64,000 bases of DNA, taken from assembly GCA_905221605.1 (NCBI GenBank), contig CAJNDS010000335.1, positions 348,703 to 412,702 of the forward strand. Direction: 5' to 3'. Every line of letters begins with the position of its first letter. Within the stretch, counting starts at the first letter, position 1. Below the pieces are notes generated by a model. That model made no database searches. It was not told the DNA's origin and saw only the letters and a program-made list of their open reading frames with translations. This document shows, in pieces, positions 54,131 to 62,305 of the stretch. Origin of the DNA: Symbiodinium natans (lineage: Eukaryota; Sar; Dinophyceae; Suessiales; Symbiodiniaceae). The position numbers were made by a program, and so were the translations under genes.

Positions 54131-57100
54131 GTGTTGTAGGGTGTATATAGCAGGCTTTTTGAGGGACCCCATCTCAAACCCAAGCCCTACGCTCTGCCTA
54201 GACCCCCCCCCTCCTTCTCCAAACCTCTTTAGGGTTTAGGGTTTAGGGTTTCAGGTTTAGGGTTTAGGCTTTAGGGTGAAGGTTGCGAGTTTTGGGCTGT
54301 CGTGATTTAAGGCTTATGCGATTCGCAGGGGTTCAAAGGGCCCTAGGCCCTAGGCTCTAGACCCTTACTTAACCTCAGAAAGCCTACACCCTTTTTCAAC
54401 TTACACAGCCGCAAAGCCACTATAAAGCTGGGTCGAGTCGGGGCACGTCGCGTTTCCAAAATCGATGAGCTTGATTTCGCTTGTGCGGGGCCGCAGGTAC
54501 CTGCGCCCCAACAGTCAGGATTGGGGGAGAAAAAACTCCTGGCTAATCTTGCCCTAAACCCTCAACCCTGACCCTAAACCCTAAACCCTAAACCCCAAAC
54601 CCGAATCCCTGCAGCTAATCCAAGACACTTCTGAGGGCTCTTGCAGGGTCTTGTAGACCCCAGAGACTGCGGGAAGCAAGGGCTTTTGGTGTTTAGGGTT
54701 TAGGCTTTAGGCTTTAGGCTTTAAGGTTTAAGGGTTTAAGGGTTTAAGGGTTTAGGGTTTAGGGTTTAAGGGTTAGGGTTTAAGGTTTGTGCGCGTGTGA
54801 CTTGAACGTTGTGCGCCACAACGAAAGAAGTGCTCGGTTGAGATGGTGGCATTCAGCCGCGTATTTAAGTCCATGCCGCCAAAGATGACGCAAGGACAGT
54901 AACCACCCCTAAACCCTAAACCCTAAACCCTAAACTCTAAACCCTAAACCCTAAACCCTAAACCCTAGAATAGGGTTTAGGCTTTAACGTTCAGGGTTAC
55001 GGCTGCCGTAGTTGCATAAGGGACCGGAAAATAGGGAAACTAATAGAACTGCCCTTCTCCTGAACCCTACGTCAGCTCAAGAAGTAGAAACAATGACGAT
55101 GAAAACAGCAAGTTTGCGGGTTTGGGGTTTTCGGGATGAGGTTGCTGCAAGCCCTAAACCCTAAACCCCAAAGCGTGAACCCTAAACCCTAAACCCTAAA
55201 CTTGCCCTAAACCCTAGGCCCTAAACCCTACACAAGGTCTATGGGGTCTCGAGTCGCGGGGTCGAGGGTCTACATACGTGCTTTCGTCTCCGGGGTCCAT
55301 GGTTTAGGGTTTAGGGTTTAGGGTTTAGGTCCGGGCTTAATGGGGTCCGGTGTTTTGTCAGGCGGCGTAGGGCTCATGATTGGAGTCCGTCGATTGAAGT
55401 GTCGGGGAAGCCTTGAACCCAAACCTCCCCGCCCCAAAACCCAAAAACCCTAAACCCTAAACCCCAAACCCCAAACCCTAAACCCCAAACCCCAAACCCT
55501 AAACCCCAAACCCCCAAAACCCTAAACCCCAAAACCCAAGACCCAAAACCTGCTCCAAACCGACCTGTCTTGGTAGGTAGGTTGCCCTCGAACTTAAAGC
55601 ACCCAGCCGGAGGCACTTATGACCATTCTTCTTGCCAGAGGCTTTGTTCTTCTCCTGCTCATCATACACCCTAAACCCTAAACCCTAAACCCAAAACCCT
55701 AAACCCTAAACCCTATGGGTTTAGGCCTTGCTTTTTTGGGCTTCGGGTTTTCAGAGTTCTAGGGTTCAAGGGTTGTAGGGTTCCAAGGTTTACGGTTCTA
55801 CGGCTTAGGGGCCCAAAAACCCACATAAACAAACGGATTCTGCAAAACATGGCTTTCCAGAATCCCCTTATGGGGCCCTTATACCCCCATAGAAGGATCC
55901 TTATGTTTATGTGGTTTTTTGGGCCCCGTTCAGGCGTTCCGCAATCTTGTAATACATGCTGACCCCGGGCCGCGTGGATAGGGGTTTAGGGCTTAGGGCT
56001 TAGGGTTGAGGGTTTGTTATTACTGGGGTTGCCATGTATTTCCCCCAGATAGGGGTCCCATTCATATCCCACCCAAACAGTCTGGTCCCCGTTCTGGCAA
56101 TTCTTAACACAAGGTACCCCTGTTTTGGGAAGCTCCATACTGGCGGATAGGATTAGGGGGACCCTTGGGGCTATAGACCCTCTCAATAAGGTCGCCGTTT
56201 AGGAGAGCCAGAAGAGGGTTCAGAAGGGTTCCCGTTTAAGGGTCCCCCTTATCCTCCCTAGGACATACAGCCCTAAGTGAACCTTGAGCTCTGTTGAGAA
56301 TTTGGGGCGGTGGGGGTTGGGAGTGCGAGGGGTAGGGGCGCAGTGTGGAGTCCAAGAGACATTCTCAACTTCCTGAACCCTAAAACTTCTGGGTCCTCCA
56401 ATGTCCCACAACATTAGCGTAGTTTATATCTCCCGGAGGGTTGGGAGGATCAGGAAAGATCTGGTAGGTCCGGATGCAGTTTGGAGCTGATTCTCCGAGA
56501 TGCTTGCTGTGAGGCCGTCGACCAGCGTGGTGTTTCCAGGTTTAGGCGGCATAGACGAAGGCCCGCACGGGACACACAGCAAAAACCAACGACCAAGGCA
56601 CCCGAAGCATCCGCCGGTCGCATGGCCGGGACGTAAGAAGTACCCACACTCACCCAGGGCTCGGATTTGTCCCCCACCTGGACTTTACGAGTACATGCCC
56701 GAGCACTCCGTCACAAGCACCAGGAGGCCCCAGAAAGCGCGCATGCGTGATGTGTCCTACATATCAACCCCAAGCCCCAAGCCCTGAACCCTGAACCCTG
56801 AACCCTAAACCCTAAACCCTAAACCCTAAACCCTAAACCCTGATCCCAGCAAAGCCATATCTCAGTTGCACTTCTCACTGGTACGTTGCGGCCTGCATTG
56901 CCTCAGCATGAAGTTGGTCACCAGTGCGGCTGAACACTCGCTTGGCGCAGTTGTAGAACTTCCTTCATGAAGTTCATCACAGGGACATGGCTGCCTTTGC
57001 AGCCCTGCACTTGCTTTGAGCCGCCTCATTGCAGAGACTCATGCAGGATCTCGGCCAGAATGACCGCCGCAGGGTTTTCCAGCTTCCTGCGGGCCCCTTT

Positions 57101-60100
57101 ACGGGTTTCATGGTGTGCGGTAAGGTAGCGCACCAACAGGAAATGGATGGATTATAAGCCCCTTAATTACCCTACTATGGCCACAATTGGGTGATAAGTG
57201 CGATTACTATTTGGCTACTAGTAAGTACCATGAACCTCCAAGCATAGGCCCTGCCCCCTATATAAACCCTGATATGGACAGCTACTTTGAGGTTTGGGCT
57301 ACCCTGCTGACTTATTGTACTTTTGTCCGAAGTAAGTATACTTTTCCTTGCAGTTTATGGTCTAGGGTTTATGGCTTTGGGGCAGTCATAGGCGGGACCT
57401 CCAACCTATACTTGGGTACTTATATCCCACTCAAAATTTCCTTTGCTGCGCCAATATGGCTTTAACGGGGTTATAGGTGCAGCACTAACTGGGTTGATAC
57501 GTACCATGAACCTTCAGCTGCGCTGCCCCCCACCAAAAAAAACAAAGACAACAATCCCTATAGGGCCGTATACGGAAGAATGCTTTTCACTTATACGGGG
57601 GTTCTTAAGCAAATAGTAGTAAACCAACCCGAAGCCCTGAACCCTCATCAGGGGGCCCCAAGTATAAACCCTTCATATGGGTCCCCTGATATATAACCCT
57701 TATATACACTATACACATGAGGGCCCATACTTCGGATCCCTTTAACATCCTTTAAACCAGGGTAAGGGACCATACTAAGAGCCCACAGTTACAACCTTAA
57801 GCTAATCAGGGCCCCCAGGATGCTCTAAGCGAAGGAAGACGCCGCCTGCCACGCCGCCTCCCGCGGAAATTCGCAGGTCGTCGGCGGCTCCTGGCAGTTG
57901 GCGCAGTGCCGGCTCTAAGGTTCGCCTGGTTTGGGGGTTTAGGGTTTAGGGTTTGGGGTTTGGGGTTTAGGGTTTGGGGTTTGGGGTTTAGGGTTTGGGG
58001 TTTGGGGTTTGGGGTTGAACTCCCAAATCCCCCTAAAGCAGCCCTGAACCCAAACTCAAAAAATCAGCACTGGACCGTCACGGCCGCGGACTTGCTGTTG
58101 AGGGCTTAGACTTTAGGGTTCTAGGGCTTAGGGTTTGTCATTCCGGACGACGGTTCCCTTTCGTCAGGGAAGGGACTCGGCCTTTGGTCTTTTAAAAATG
58201 AAGGTTTACGACACTACGAAGTACCCTATTGGGGTCCTTTTTCTAAGGGGAATCCTATCTGGGGGACTATCTTGGGGTCCTTTAGTGATCATCGTCAACC
58301 CACATATCCCGGAGGGTTGCGAGGATCGGGAAAGATCTGGTGGTCCGGATGCACTTTGAGGCGGTTCTCAGAAATCTTCTTGCTATGAGCCCGTCGACCA
58401 GCGTGGTGCTTCCACCGTACACCTTGAGCATTTTCGATCTCGTGAGAGAACCACGGCGTCGTCTGTCACGGCATTGGTCCTCCCTGCTCAGCGCGTGATT
58501 GCATGCCATTCAGGCCAGGGGTCAGAATGGTTTAAGCCTCGCATATGAGAGTCTAATTCGTTTTCGAGCTTCCAGGGCCAGTTCTTGCCCACCTCCAACC
58601 ACTACATGAACATGGCTGTCTTTGCAGCCTTGCAATTGCTTTGAGTCGCCTCATTCCAGAGATTCAAGATCTCCGCCAGAATGACCGTCGCAGGGTTTTT
58701 CATAACTGCCTGCGGGCCCCTTTAAGTCCCTTTAAGGGTTTCATGGTTTGCAGCTTTCTACCAGGTAGCTGTTTAAGGCACCGTACCAATAGGAAATTGA
58801 TGGGTTCAAACCCCCAAATAGGTTTGGGGTTTCAGGCTATGGGGTTTAGGGCTTTCGGGGCCTGGTGCTTCTGGCGTGTATGAAACGTCAAACCTTCGGG
58901 AAGAGGCCGTTTCTTCATCTTCAAACAAGGCGCCAAGACGCGCTCCAACATCTACGGAACCCATCTTGTCCCAACTAATTTGGGGACTCCTTTGAACGAG
59001 GTTCCGCATCCAACTGACTGACTTGCTAAATCCATACAACCGGAATTAGCCTGCCTACTCTAAACCCTCGCCTGAAACCCCCTAAACCCCAAACCTCACA
59101 CCCCAAACCCCACACCCCAAACCGCACACCCCAACCCCTAAACCCCAAACCCTAAACCCTAAACCCCAAACCCTAAACCCCACACCCTGCAAAGACGAAC
59201 TCCGGGGTCCGTGGTCGCCAGGAGGATGTTCTCCGGCTTCAGGTCGGTGTGCGTCATCTTCCCAGGTTTAGGGTCTTCAGGGTCTGTAGGGTTTAGGGTT
59301 CAGAGTGTTTAGGTTGTTAAGGGTTTAGGGTGTTTAGGTTATTAAGGGTCTTTAGGGTTTAGGGTCTATGGTGTTTAGGTTATTAAGGGTTCAGGTTTTT
59401 TGGGGTAGTTAGGATACTGAGAGTTTGTAGGGCGTTCAAGGTATTTTAGGGTTTAGGGCGTTTAGGGTATTGAGGGTTTAAGGTGTTTCGAGTATTTAGG
59501 GTTTACGGTGTTTAGGGTGTTTTGGGTTCAGGGCTTGTTTAGGGTGTTTAGGGTATTTAGGGTTTGTAAACTGTTTAGGGCTTTTAGGGTTCAGGGCGTT
59601 TAGGGTATTGAGGGTGTTTGATGTAGGGTATATATATATATATTTTTTTCTTGTACCCCAAAAGGACACCAAATACATACACTCACCAAAATGAACAAGG
59701 AACCTTATATACACTCACCAATAACAGTATTATAAACCCTGCTTCATTTAGGGTTTGTAAGGTGTTTAGGTTGCTTAGGGCGTCTAGTGCAGCTAGGGTA
59801 GCTAGGGCAGTTGTAGTATATATATATATATATAGATAGGTTCTCGGGATAGAACAAGAATCCTAAAGCGGTTTACGACCAATGACTCAGTAGCTCTCTA
59901 AACAGTGTTGTATTGTGTAAACCCTATAAACCCTAAACCCGAAACCCTACATCAAACCCCAGCGCTCTTTGTGTTTCCCAAATCCTGGTCTTAACCCTAA
60001 GGCGGGCACGAGGGGAGCTGGCAAACCCCCCTTATCGCCCCAAGCCTTGGACGGGGTTTTGGGTTTAAGGTTTAGGTTTAGGGTTTAGGGTTTAGGGTTT

Positions 60101-61169
60101 AGGGTTTAGGGGTTAGGGTTTAGGGTTTAGGGGCGAAGGGTTCTGCATCTCAAGTCCCAGCATACACTAGTCGAGCAGCTTATCAAGCGAAGGAAGAATA
60201 CCCCCACCCACAGAACTTCAAAACTTTAGGAAATATTCCAAGCCCCACTAATGCCCAAGTCCGAACTACTTAATTACTTTCCAAGCCCACGACACCCTAA
60301 CCCGACACCCCTGAAGACCAAACCCCGCTCGGCCCCGAACCCTGAACCCTAAGCAAAGGGCCCCAAAGGAACGGATTTACCACCGTACATGTCCGGTTAC
60401 CTAAACCCGAAACCCTAAACCCCTTTGAGGCCCAGCCTCTTTTTACAGACGCCGCACTACACAGGAGGAGGAGGAGGAGGAGGAGGAGGAGGAGGAGGAG
60501 GAGGAGTAGGAGTCAGGCCCTAAACCCGAGGCCACCTCCGAACCCTCAACGGAAAGAAACTGTCAACCCCTAAAGCATAGGTACCTAGTTTAGGCGTTAG
60601 GGTTTAGGGTTTAGGGCTAGGGTTTGGAGGGTTCAGGGTTTAGAGATGTTTAGGAGTGTTTGGACGGTTCCATTTAGAGGGTTTAAGGTTTGGGGGGTGT
60701 TCTAACTCTTACAGCAAGCCCTACAAACCTGGCCCCAGACCCCCCTGCACCCCCGCCCACACACCGGACAGCTGAGTGAACTCCCGAACCCTTAGCCCTA
60801 ACCCTAAACTTGCCCTAAACCCTACACCCTAAACCCTACACCCTAAACCCTAACTCCTGAACCTGAACTCCGAAACCCTAAACTCCCACGGCCTTCGCTC
60901 AGACGACGGAGGCATCAGTCAGAGCCCCTTTAAACTGCTAGACCCTCAATCACAAGCCCTCAGCCCTAAACTCTAAACCCCAAACCCCAAACCCTAAAAC
61001 CTAAGCCCTAAACCCTAAACCCTTAAGCTGCACCCCCCCCCCCCCCCCCCCCCCCCCCCGCCCCACAAAAAAACGGGAAGGCCTGAAGCCGCGTGTGGAG
61101 GAAACCAAGGGCTTCCATACTCTGCGCGGCGATGTGCTGAATGTCCTCTCGCGATCTGGGGTTTACGAG

Positions 61170-61204
<35 letters not shown>

Positions 61205-61746
61205 TAAATAAATAAATATATATATATATATACTATATTCGGGGAAAGCTATTGGGGTCCTTACTATACGACAATCCTACTATTTGGGTTACTATCATGG
61301 CGTTCCCCATTTCGTAAACCCCCATCTTCGAACAGCGGGTTTGGAAAAACCCGATACACCCTAACCCGAAGGGCCAAGTACCTCATTATTGTATACTTGG
61401 GCCCCAGAGTCCCTACACAGGAGGTACTTTAACGCCCAAGGTTTCTCTATTTAGGTGCATGGACTCTTCCGGGAAGGTCTAAACCCCGGAAACCCAACTG
61501 AACCCCGAAAACGCTTCAGCCCTAGAAACCCCACAGCCCGAAACCTGCTTCAAATATTGAGTTGGTGAACTGCTACCCTAAACCCTAAACCCTAAACCCT
61601 AAGAACTGCTCATGCGTGAACCTATCTAGCCGTACCCTAACCCGAAACTCCCAGCTCTCTAGTTCCGGCCCTTTTGCTGCGTGGGCTGAATCCATGGCTT
61701 ACGGTTTTGCTTCCTAACCGCAAGGAAGGACATCGCTCAAAAACGG
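40187..61746 (-). CDS. LAMMER/CLK-type protein kinase, multi-exon gene (3' part; N-terminus not located)
   Basis: Spliced minus-strand gene of at least twelve short exons, plus two tentative upstream ones, read in order from 61.7 to 40.2 kb. The joined product shows kinase motifs in the right order: EDIQHIAAQ/FLH (helix E), HTDLKPENILL (catalytic loop), EIKLIDFG (magnesium loop), TRQYRGPE (activation-segment end), VILSLGWNDRSDVWSMG (helix F), the family signature EHLALMERSLG, and a C-lobe ending in ALSHAFLKERNIVE and TGA. HTD in place of HRD and the EHLAxMER signature are typical of CDC-like (LAMMER) kinases, which phosphorylate SR splicing factors in the nucleus. Lys, Asp and Asn of the catalytic loop and the DFG aspartate are present, so the C-lobe looks active. 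Reading frames agree across the junctions, mostly with GC donors; one junction (B/C) is ambiguous by one base. The glycine loop and VAIK lysine should lie in or beyond 61.75-64 kb. The family call is strong; exact boundaries are inferred. Confidence 0.85.
40396..40510. mobile_element. family B-like hairpin element
   Basis: Diverged copy, ending CCCGATCCTCCAAGTACAGT; internal TTATAAGCCC block conserved. Inside kinase intron K-L. Confidence 0.5.
40601..40647 (-). CDS. kinase exon K: HLLHYEKGSRPTSNE
   Basis: Acceptor TCTGGCAG, donor AACGAG|GCCTGC (GC type). LLHYEKGSRPTSNE-A is the kinase subdomain XI pattern (ML.YDP..R.T..EA). The conserved arginine is present. Confidence 0.9.
41104..41182. repeat. 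AT-rich alternating palindrome
   Basis: TATATA/TACATATATA units, self-complementary. Similar tracts at 54040-54130, 61168-61235 and 62825-62908. Confidence 0.9.
41307..41404 (-). repeat. telomere-type (CCCTAAA)n array
   Basis: About thirteen units left of kinase exon J. Confidence 0.95.
41420..41474 (-). CDS. kinase exon J: LPLDQMVAPQHQSFASFV
   Basis: Acceptor CGCTGCGAG, donor TTCGTAG|GCGCG (GC type, phase 1). It corresponds to the CLK stretch KPLxEFM...EHEKLFDLV just before the last helices. Confidence 0.8.
41475..43121. other. kinase intron I-J
   Basis: Arrays with CCCGAAA variants (41729-41790), TTTAGGG/TTTGGGG (41893-42010), family D (42166) and (TTTTAGGG)n octamers (42610-42830). Confidence 0.55.
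42166..42262. mobile_element. family D hairpin element
   Basis: GGGGGTTTACGAGAATCAGG left; AAATAGTAGGATTTTTCTTT and AAGGACCCCAATATTGTACT right. Confidence 0.7.
43122..43154 (-). CDS. kinase exon I: SPSSERHVRNQ
   Basis: Acceptor GGCGCCCAG, donor AACCAG|GCCACA (GC type). SSERHVRNQ aligns with the SSxxRYVRxxC segment of CLKs. An upstream acceptor (GATCGAG) would lengthen the exon. Confidence 0.72.
44189..44252 (-). CDS. kinase exon H: YLARDRYGDMRLNWLGP...
   Basis: Acceptor GCGCGAG|G. The peptide matches the CLK segment with LDWP after helix G (here LNWLGP). The 3' end is placed at a phase-0 GC donor after CGTTCTAAA; a GT donor at GAC|GTTC is possible but breaks frame with exon I. Confidence 0.8.
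44284..44402. mobile_element. family A hairpin element with telomere-type repeats in its centre
   Basis: Left arm GGATGCTCCCCCTTATACTG, right arm TAAGGTCTGCTAGTATAAGG; two TTTAGGG units and variants lie in the loop. Confidence 0.75.
44955..45165. repeat. tandem GGGTGCGGGGGCGCG + T-run repeat
   Basis: About seven copies of TGCTGCGGGTGCGGGGGCGC followed by 7-12 T. A related inverted tract is at 46666-46715. Confidence 0.8.
45170..45960. repeat. degenerate repeat GAAAACCTCTATTTTCTCTA
   Basis: At least twelve diverged copies spaced 25-60 bp. Two longer parts (about 45437 and 45785, GAGGAAGACATGAGAGAGGA) are direct repeats. Confidence 0.8.
46030..46600. repeat. 105-120-bp tandem repeat (ACAATGCTCGCATCATGGG)
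   Basis: Five units with starts near 46065, 46167, 46282, 46389 and 46508; each contains TTTGCAAACACAATGCTCGC, GGATTCGTA and a G-run/GCGCAGCCCCCCC hairpin. Confidence 0.85.
46666..46715. repeat. inverted counterpart of the 44.95-kb repeat
   Basis: AAAAAAGCACCCACAGCAAA and following bases are the reverse complement of TTGCTGTGGGTGCGGGGG-type sequence at about 44.97 kb, bounding the 45-46.7 kb satellite block. Confidence 0.6.
47080..47144 (-). CDS. kinase exon G: ERSLGRFPGKMLAAS...
   Basis: Acceptor CCATGGCAG, donor GGGAGAA|GTGCGC. It completes the signature as EHLALM-ERSLGRFP. ATGGC occurs at both ends of the preceding intron, which looks like a target duplication. Confidence 0.9.
47155..47224 (+). 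repeat. telomere-type (TTTAGGG)n array
   Basis: About ten units in the 310-nt kinase intron F-G, directly before its acceptor on the RNA (as CCCUAAA). Confidence 0.95.
47455..47530 (-). CDS. kinase exon F: CILMELYTGELLFG / THDNLEHLALM
   Basis: Acceptor CCCACCAG, donor CTCATG|GCCGGG (GC type). The peptide is almost the textbook LAMMER kinase stretch and carries the first half of the EHLAxMER signature. The intron behind it is only 310 nt. Confidence 0.93.
48200..48874 (+). pseudogene. repeat-free segment with two adjacent open frames, unassigned
   Basis: Unlike its surroundings this 0.7-kb stretch has no telomere-type repeats. Two plus-strand frames are open: 48200-48445 (82 codons with stop) and 48506-48874 (123 codons, ending CRAAMRVGLS). 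Neither has a recognised domain and the minus strand is interrupted by stops. Probably a degraded gene copy inside kinase intron E-F. Confidence 0.25.
49238..49437. mobile_element. family E element with an AT-palindrome centre
   Basis: TTAGTACGGAATGAGGGAAT left and TTCCCTCATTCCCTACTCAG right enclose a long ATATATGTATAT palindrome. Confidence 0.72.
50346..50492. mobile_element. family B hairpin element
   Basis: Best copy: TTAGAGGTTCATGATACTTA left and AAGCACCACGAACCTCCAAG right, with AACCATATTGGGGTAGCTAA in the middle. Confidence 0.8.
52418..52549. mobile_element. family B hairpin element
   Basis: TTAGAGGTTCGTGGAATGCT left, AAGTACTATGAACCTCCGAG right. Confidence 0.78.
52700..52875 (-). repeat. 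telomere-type (CCCTAAA)n array plus C-run
   Basis: About 20 units passing into a 24-nt C-run that ends just left of kinase exon E. Confidence 0.95.
52922..52971 (-). CDS. kinase exon E: VILSLGWNDRSDVWSMG, helix F
   Basis: Acceptor CCCTACAG, donor ATGGG|GTGGCC. DVWSMG is the conserved helix F motif and LGW is CLK-like. Phase 2 at the end is completed by T of exon F to read SMGCILMELY. A long G-run starts about 20 nt after the donor. Confidence 0.92.
53322..53422 (-). repeat. telomere-type (CCCTAAA)n array
   Basis: About fourteen units in kinase intron D-E. Confidence 0.95.
53641..53698 (-). CDS. kinase exon D: YEDEHHSSIINTRQYRGPE, activation segment
   Basis: Acceptor CCTCACAG|G, donor CCGGAG|GCAGCC (GC type). 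It encodes a CLK-like activation segment with EDEHHS, TRQYR and a GPE replacing the usual APE. On the RNA the intron that follows begins GCAGCCCUAAACC, then a C-run. Confidence 0.92.
54447..54500 (-). CDS. kinase exon C: YLRPRTSEIKLIDFGNA(T), magnesium loop
   Basis: Acceptor GGCGCAG|G, donor GCGAC|GTGCCC. The exon encodes the segment before the DFG motif and the DFG itself (EIKLIDFGNA). It ends in phase 2 and is completed by exon D to give FGNATYEDEHHS, matching the CLK activation segment. Confidence 0.92.
56430..57150 (-). pseudogene. decayed gene copy 1 of a local duplication
   Basis: Contains ENPAAVILAEILHESLQ-stop (57,05x region), a shifted CNEAAQSKCRAAKAAM and GNTTLVDGLTASISEN near 56.5 kb, parallel to copy 2. 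A telomere-type array (about 56.78-56.84 kb) interrupts it. Nested in kinase intron B-C. Confidence 0.4.
57140..57244. mobile_element. family B hairpin element, left-truncated
   Basis: AAGTACCATGAACCTCCAAG right end and TTAATTACCCTACTATGGCC interior. A second partial copy follows at about 57395-57516. Confidence 0.7.
57648..57806. mobile_element. family C hairpin element
   Basis: Shares TACACTATACA, GAGGGCCCATACTTCGGATC and AGGGACCATACTAAGAGCCC with the copy at 958. Confidence 0.75.
58282..58800 (-). pseudogene. decayed gene copy 2 of a local duplication
   Basis: Minus strand contains KNPATVILAEILNLWNEATQ, SNCKAAKTAMFM-stop, then LKVYGGSTTLVDGLIARRF. A diverged second version lies at 56430-57150. 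GGSTTLVDGL recalls ATP-binding turns of the actin/Hsp70 fold but is too short for assignment. Stops interrupt both copies. Confidence 0.4.
59187..59257 (-). CDS. kinase exon B: catalytic loop THTDLKPENILL
   Basis: Minus strand after acceptor CTGGGAAG: ATG ACG CAC ACC GAC CTG AAG CCG GAG AAC ATC CTC CTG. This is the LAMMER-type catalytic loop with Asp, Lys and Asn in place. The 3' boundary is ambiguous by one G: CAG|GGTG or CAGG|GTGTGG. Confidence 0.92.
59670..59750. repeat. dispersed repeat H, copy 2
   Basis: ATACACTCACCAAAATGAAC and AATAACAGTATTATAAACCC match copy 1 in the same orientation. Confidence 0.6.
60464..60507. repeat. (AGG)n microsatellite
   Basis: About fourteen AGG units with one TAG. 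Confidence 0.95.
61032..61073. repeat. C-run then A-run, next to an exon
   Basis: About 28 C, then GCCCCAC and seven A. On the kinase transcript it is a U-run then G-run starting about ten nt after the donor of exon A. Confidence 0.9.
61083..61155 (-). CDS. kinase exon A: SREDIQHIAAQ...FLHTRLQ
   Basis: Acceptor ACCCCAG, donor CAG|GCCTTC (GC type). The peptide contains EDIQHIAAQSMEALGFLH, the helix E segment that precedes the catalytic loop in CLK kinases. Phase 0 at its end joins directly to exon B. After the donor the intron runs into a T-run and then a long G-run on the transcribed strand. Confidence 0.85.
61238..61325. mobile_element. family D hairpin element, inverse orientation
   Basis: TATTGGGGTCCTTACTATAC left, CCCCATTTCGTAAACCCCCA right. 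More diverged relatives lie at about 23120-23225, 44040-44136, 56017-56140 and 58215-58290. Confidence 0.65.
61549..61569 (-). CDS. kinase microexon (tentative), SPTQYLK
   Basis: Minus strand: acceptor GGTAGCAG and GC donor. The 21 nt read in phase with both neighbours to give SPTQYLK between VFERCPSLR and SREDIQHIA, where CLKs have a YDFIKEN-like segment. Length fits the family; sequence support is weak. Confidence 0.35.
61719..61746 (-). CDS. kinase exon (tentative), hinge region VFERCPSL
   Basis: Minus strand: acceptor TTGGCAG, then CC GTT TTT GAG CGA TGT CCT TCC TTG CG, then a GT donor. VFERCPSL resembles the hinge of CLK kinases (VFELLGxS). It enters in phase 1 and leaves in phase 2. 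The match is short, so this is tentative. Confidence 0.4.
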
Positions 61747-61867
61747 CTGCCAAGTGGAATCAGTCATGAGTGAAGGTCAGGTTGTGGCCTGTCACAGTTT
61801 TGATCAAGCCCAGCGCGACGTTCCGGGACGCAATAGTCTGCTGAAGACAGTCAGGGGTTTGAGCCTT

Positions 61868-61985
61868 AGGTAGATACATGGTCCCTGAATATGGGCCCTT
61901 ACTGGCGGGGCCATTATATATGCCCCTGGCCCATAATTCAGAAGCCGTTAAAAAGGTCAGAGGCCATATGAGTGGGCCACGCAAC
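61868..61985. mobile_element. family C-like hairpin element
   Basis: ACATGGTCCCTGAATATGGG left and a diverged right arm; TATATATGCC at the centre. Further relatives at about 27030-27140, 39105-39232 and 53970-54020. Confidence 0.55.
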
Positions 61986-62305
61986 TTCCCTTAACTCTGA
62001 ACCCTAAACCCTCAACCCTGCACCCTATACCCTAATCCGTGAACCCACCCTCGGTTTCCATGAATGCAGGGGCTTCCAGTTCAAGCAGCAGCCTAAGATC
62101 TTGACTTGTTGCTTGTTTAGTTCTGGGGCCCTGAACTACCCCCTGAAGCCTCCCGCAACCCCCCCCCCCCCTCCCTCCAAATACAAAAGTCAGAGACGAC
62201 TTAGCAGGCAATCCCTTCGTGATTCCGTTTTGCGAGACGCGTCAGCATGGATTTCACCTCCAACCGCGAAGGAGCTCAACGGTCAGACCGCTCGCTCCAA
62301 ATACC

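Larger units (their letters stand above)
54501..59186. other. kinase intron B-C (4.7 kb)
   Basis: Holds the duplicated gene fragments, family B and C elements, and TTTGGGG/TTTAGGG mixtures (55430-55550, 57930-58015). Exons B and C join with no missing family motif. Confidence 0.6.
59258..61082. other. kinase intron A-B
   Basis: GTTTAGGGTGTTTAGGTTAT-like ten-base variants (59275-59620), repeat H, AT palindromes, arrays, AGG microsatellite, C-run. No missing kinase motif between exons A and B. Confidence 0.55.
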
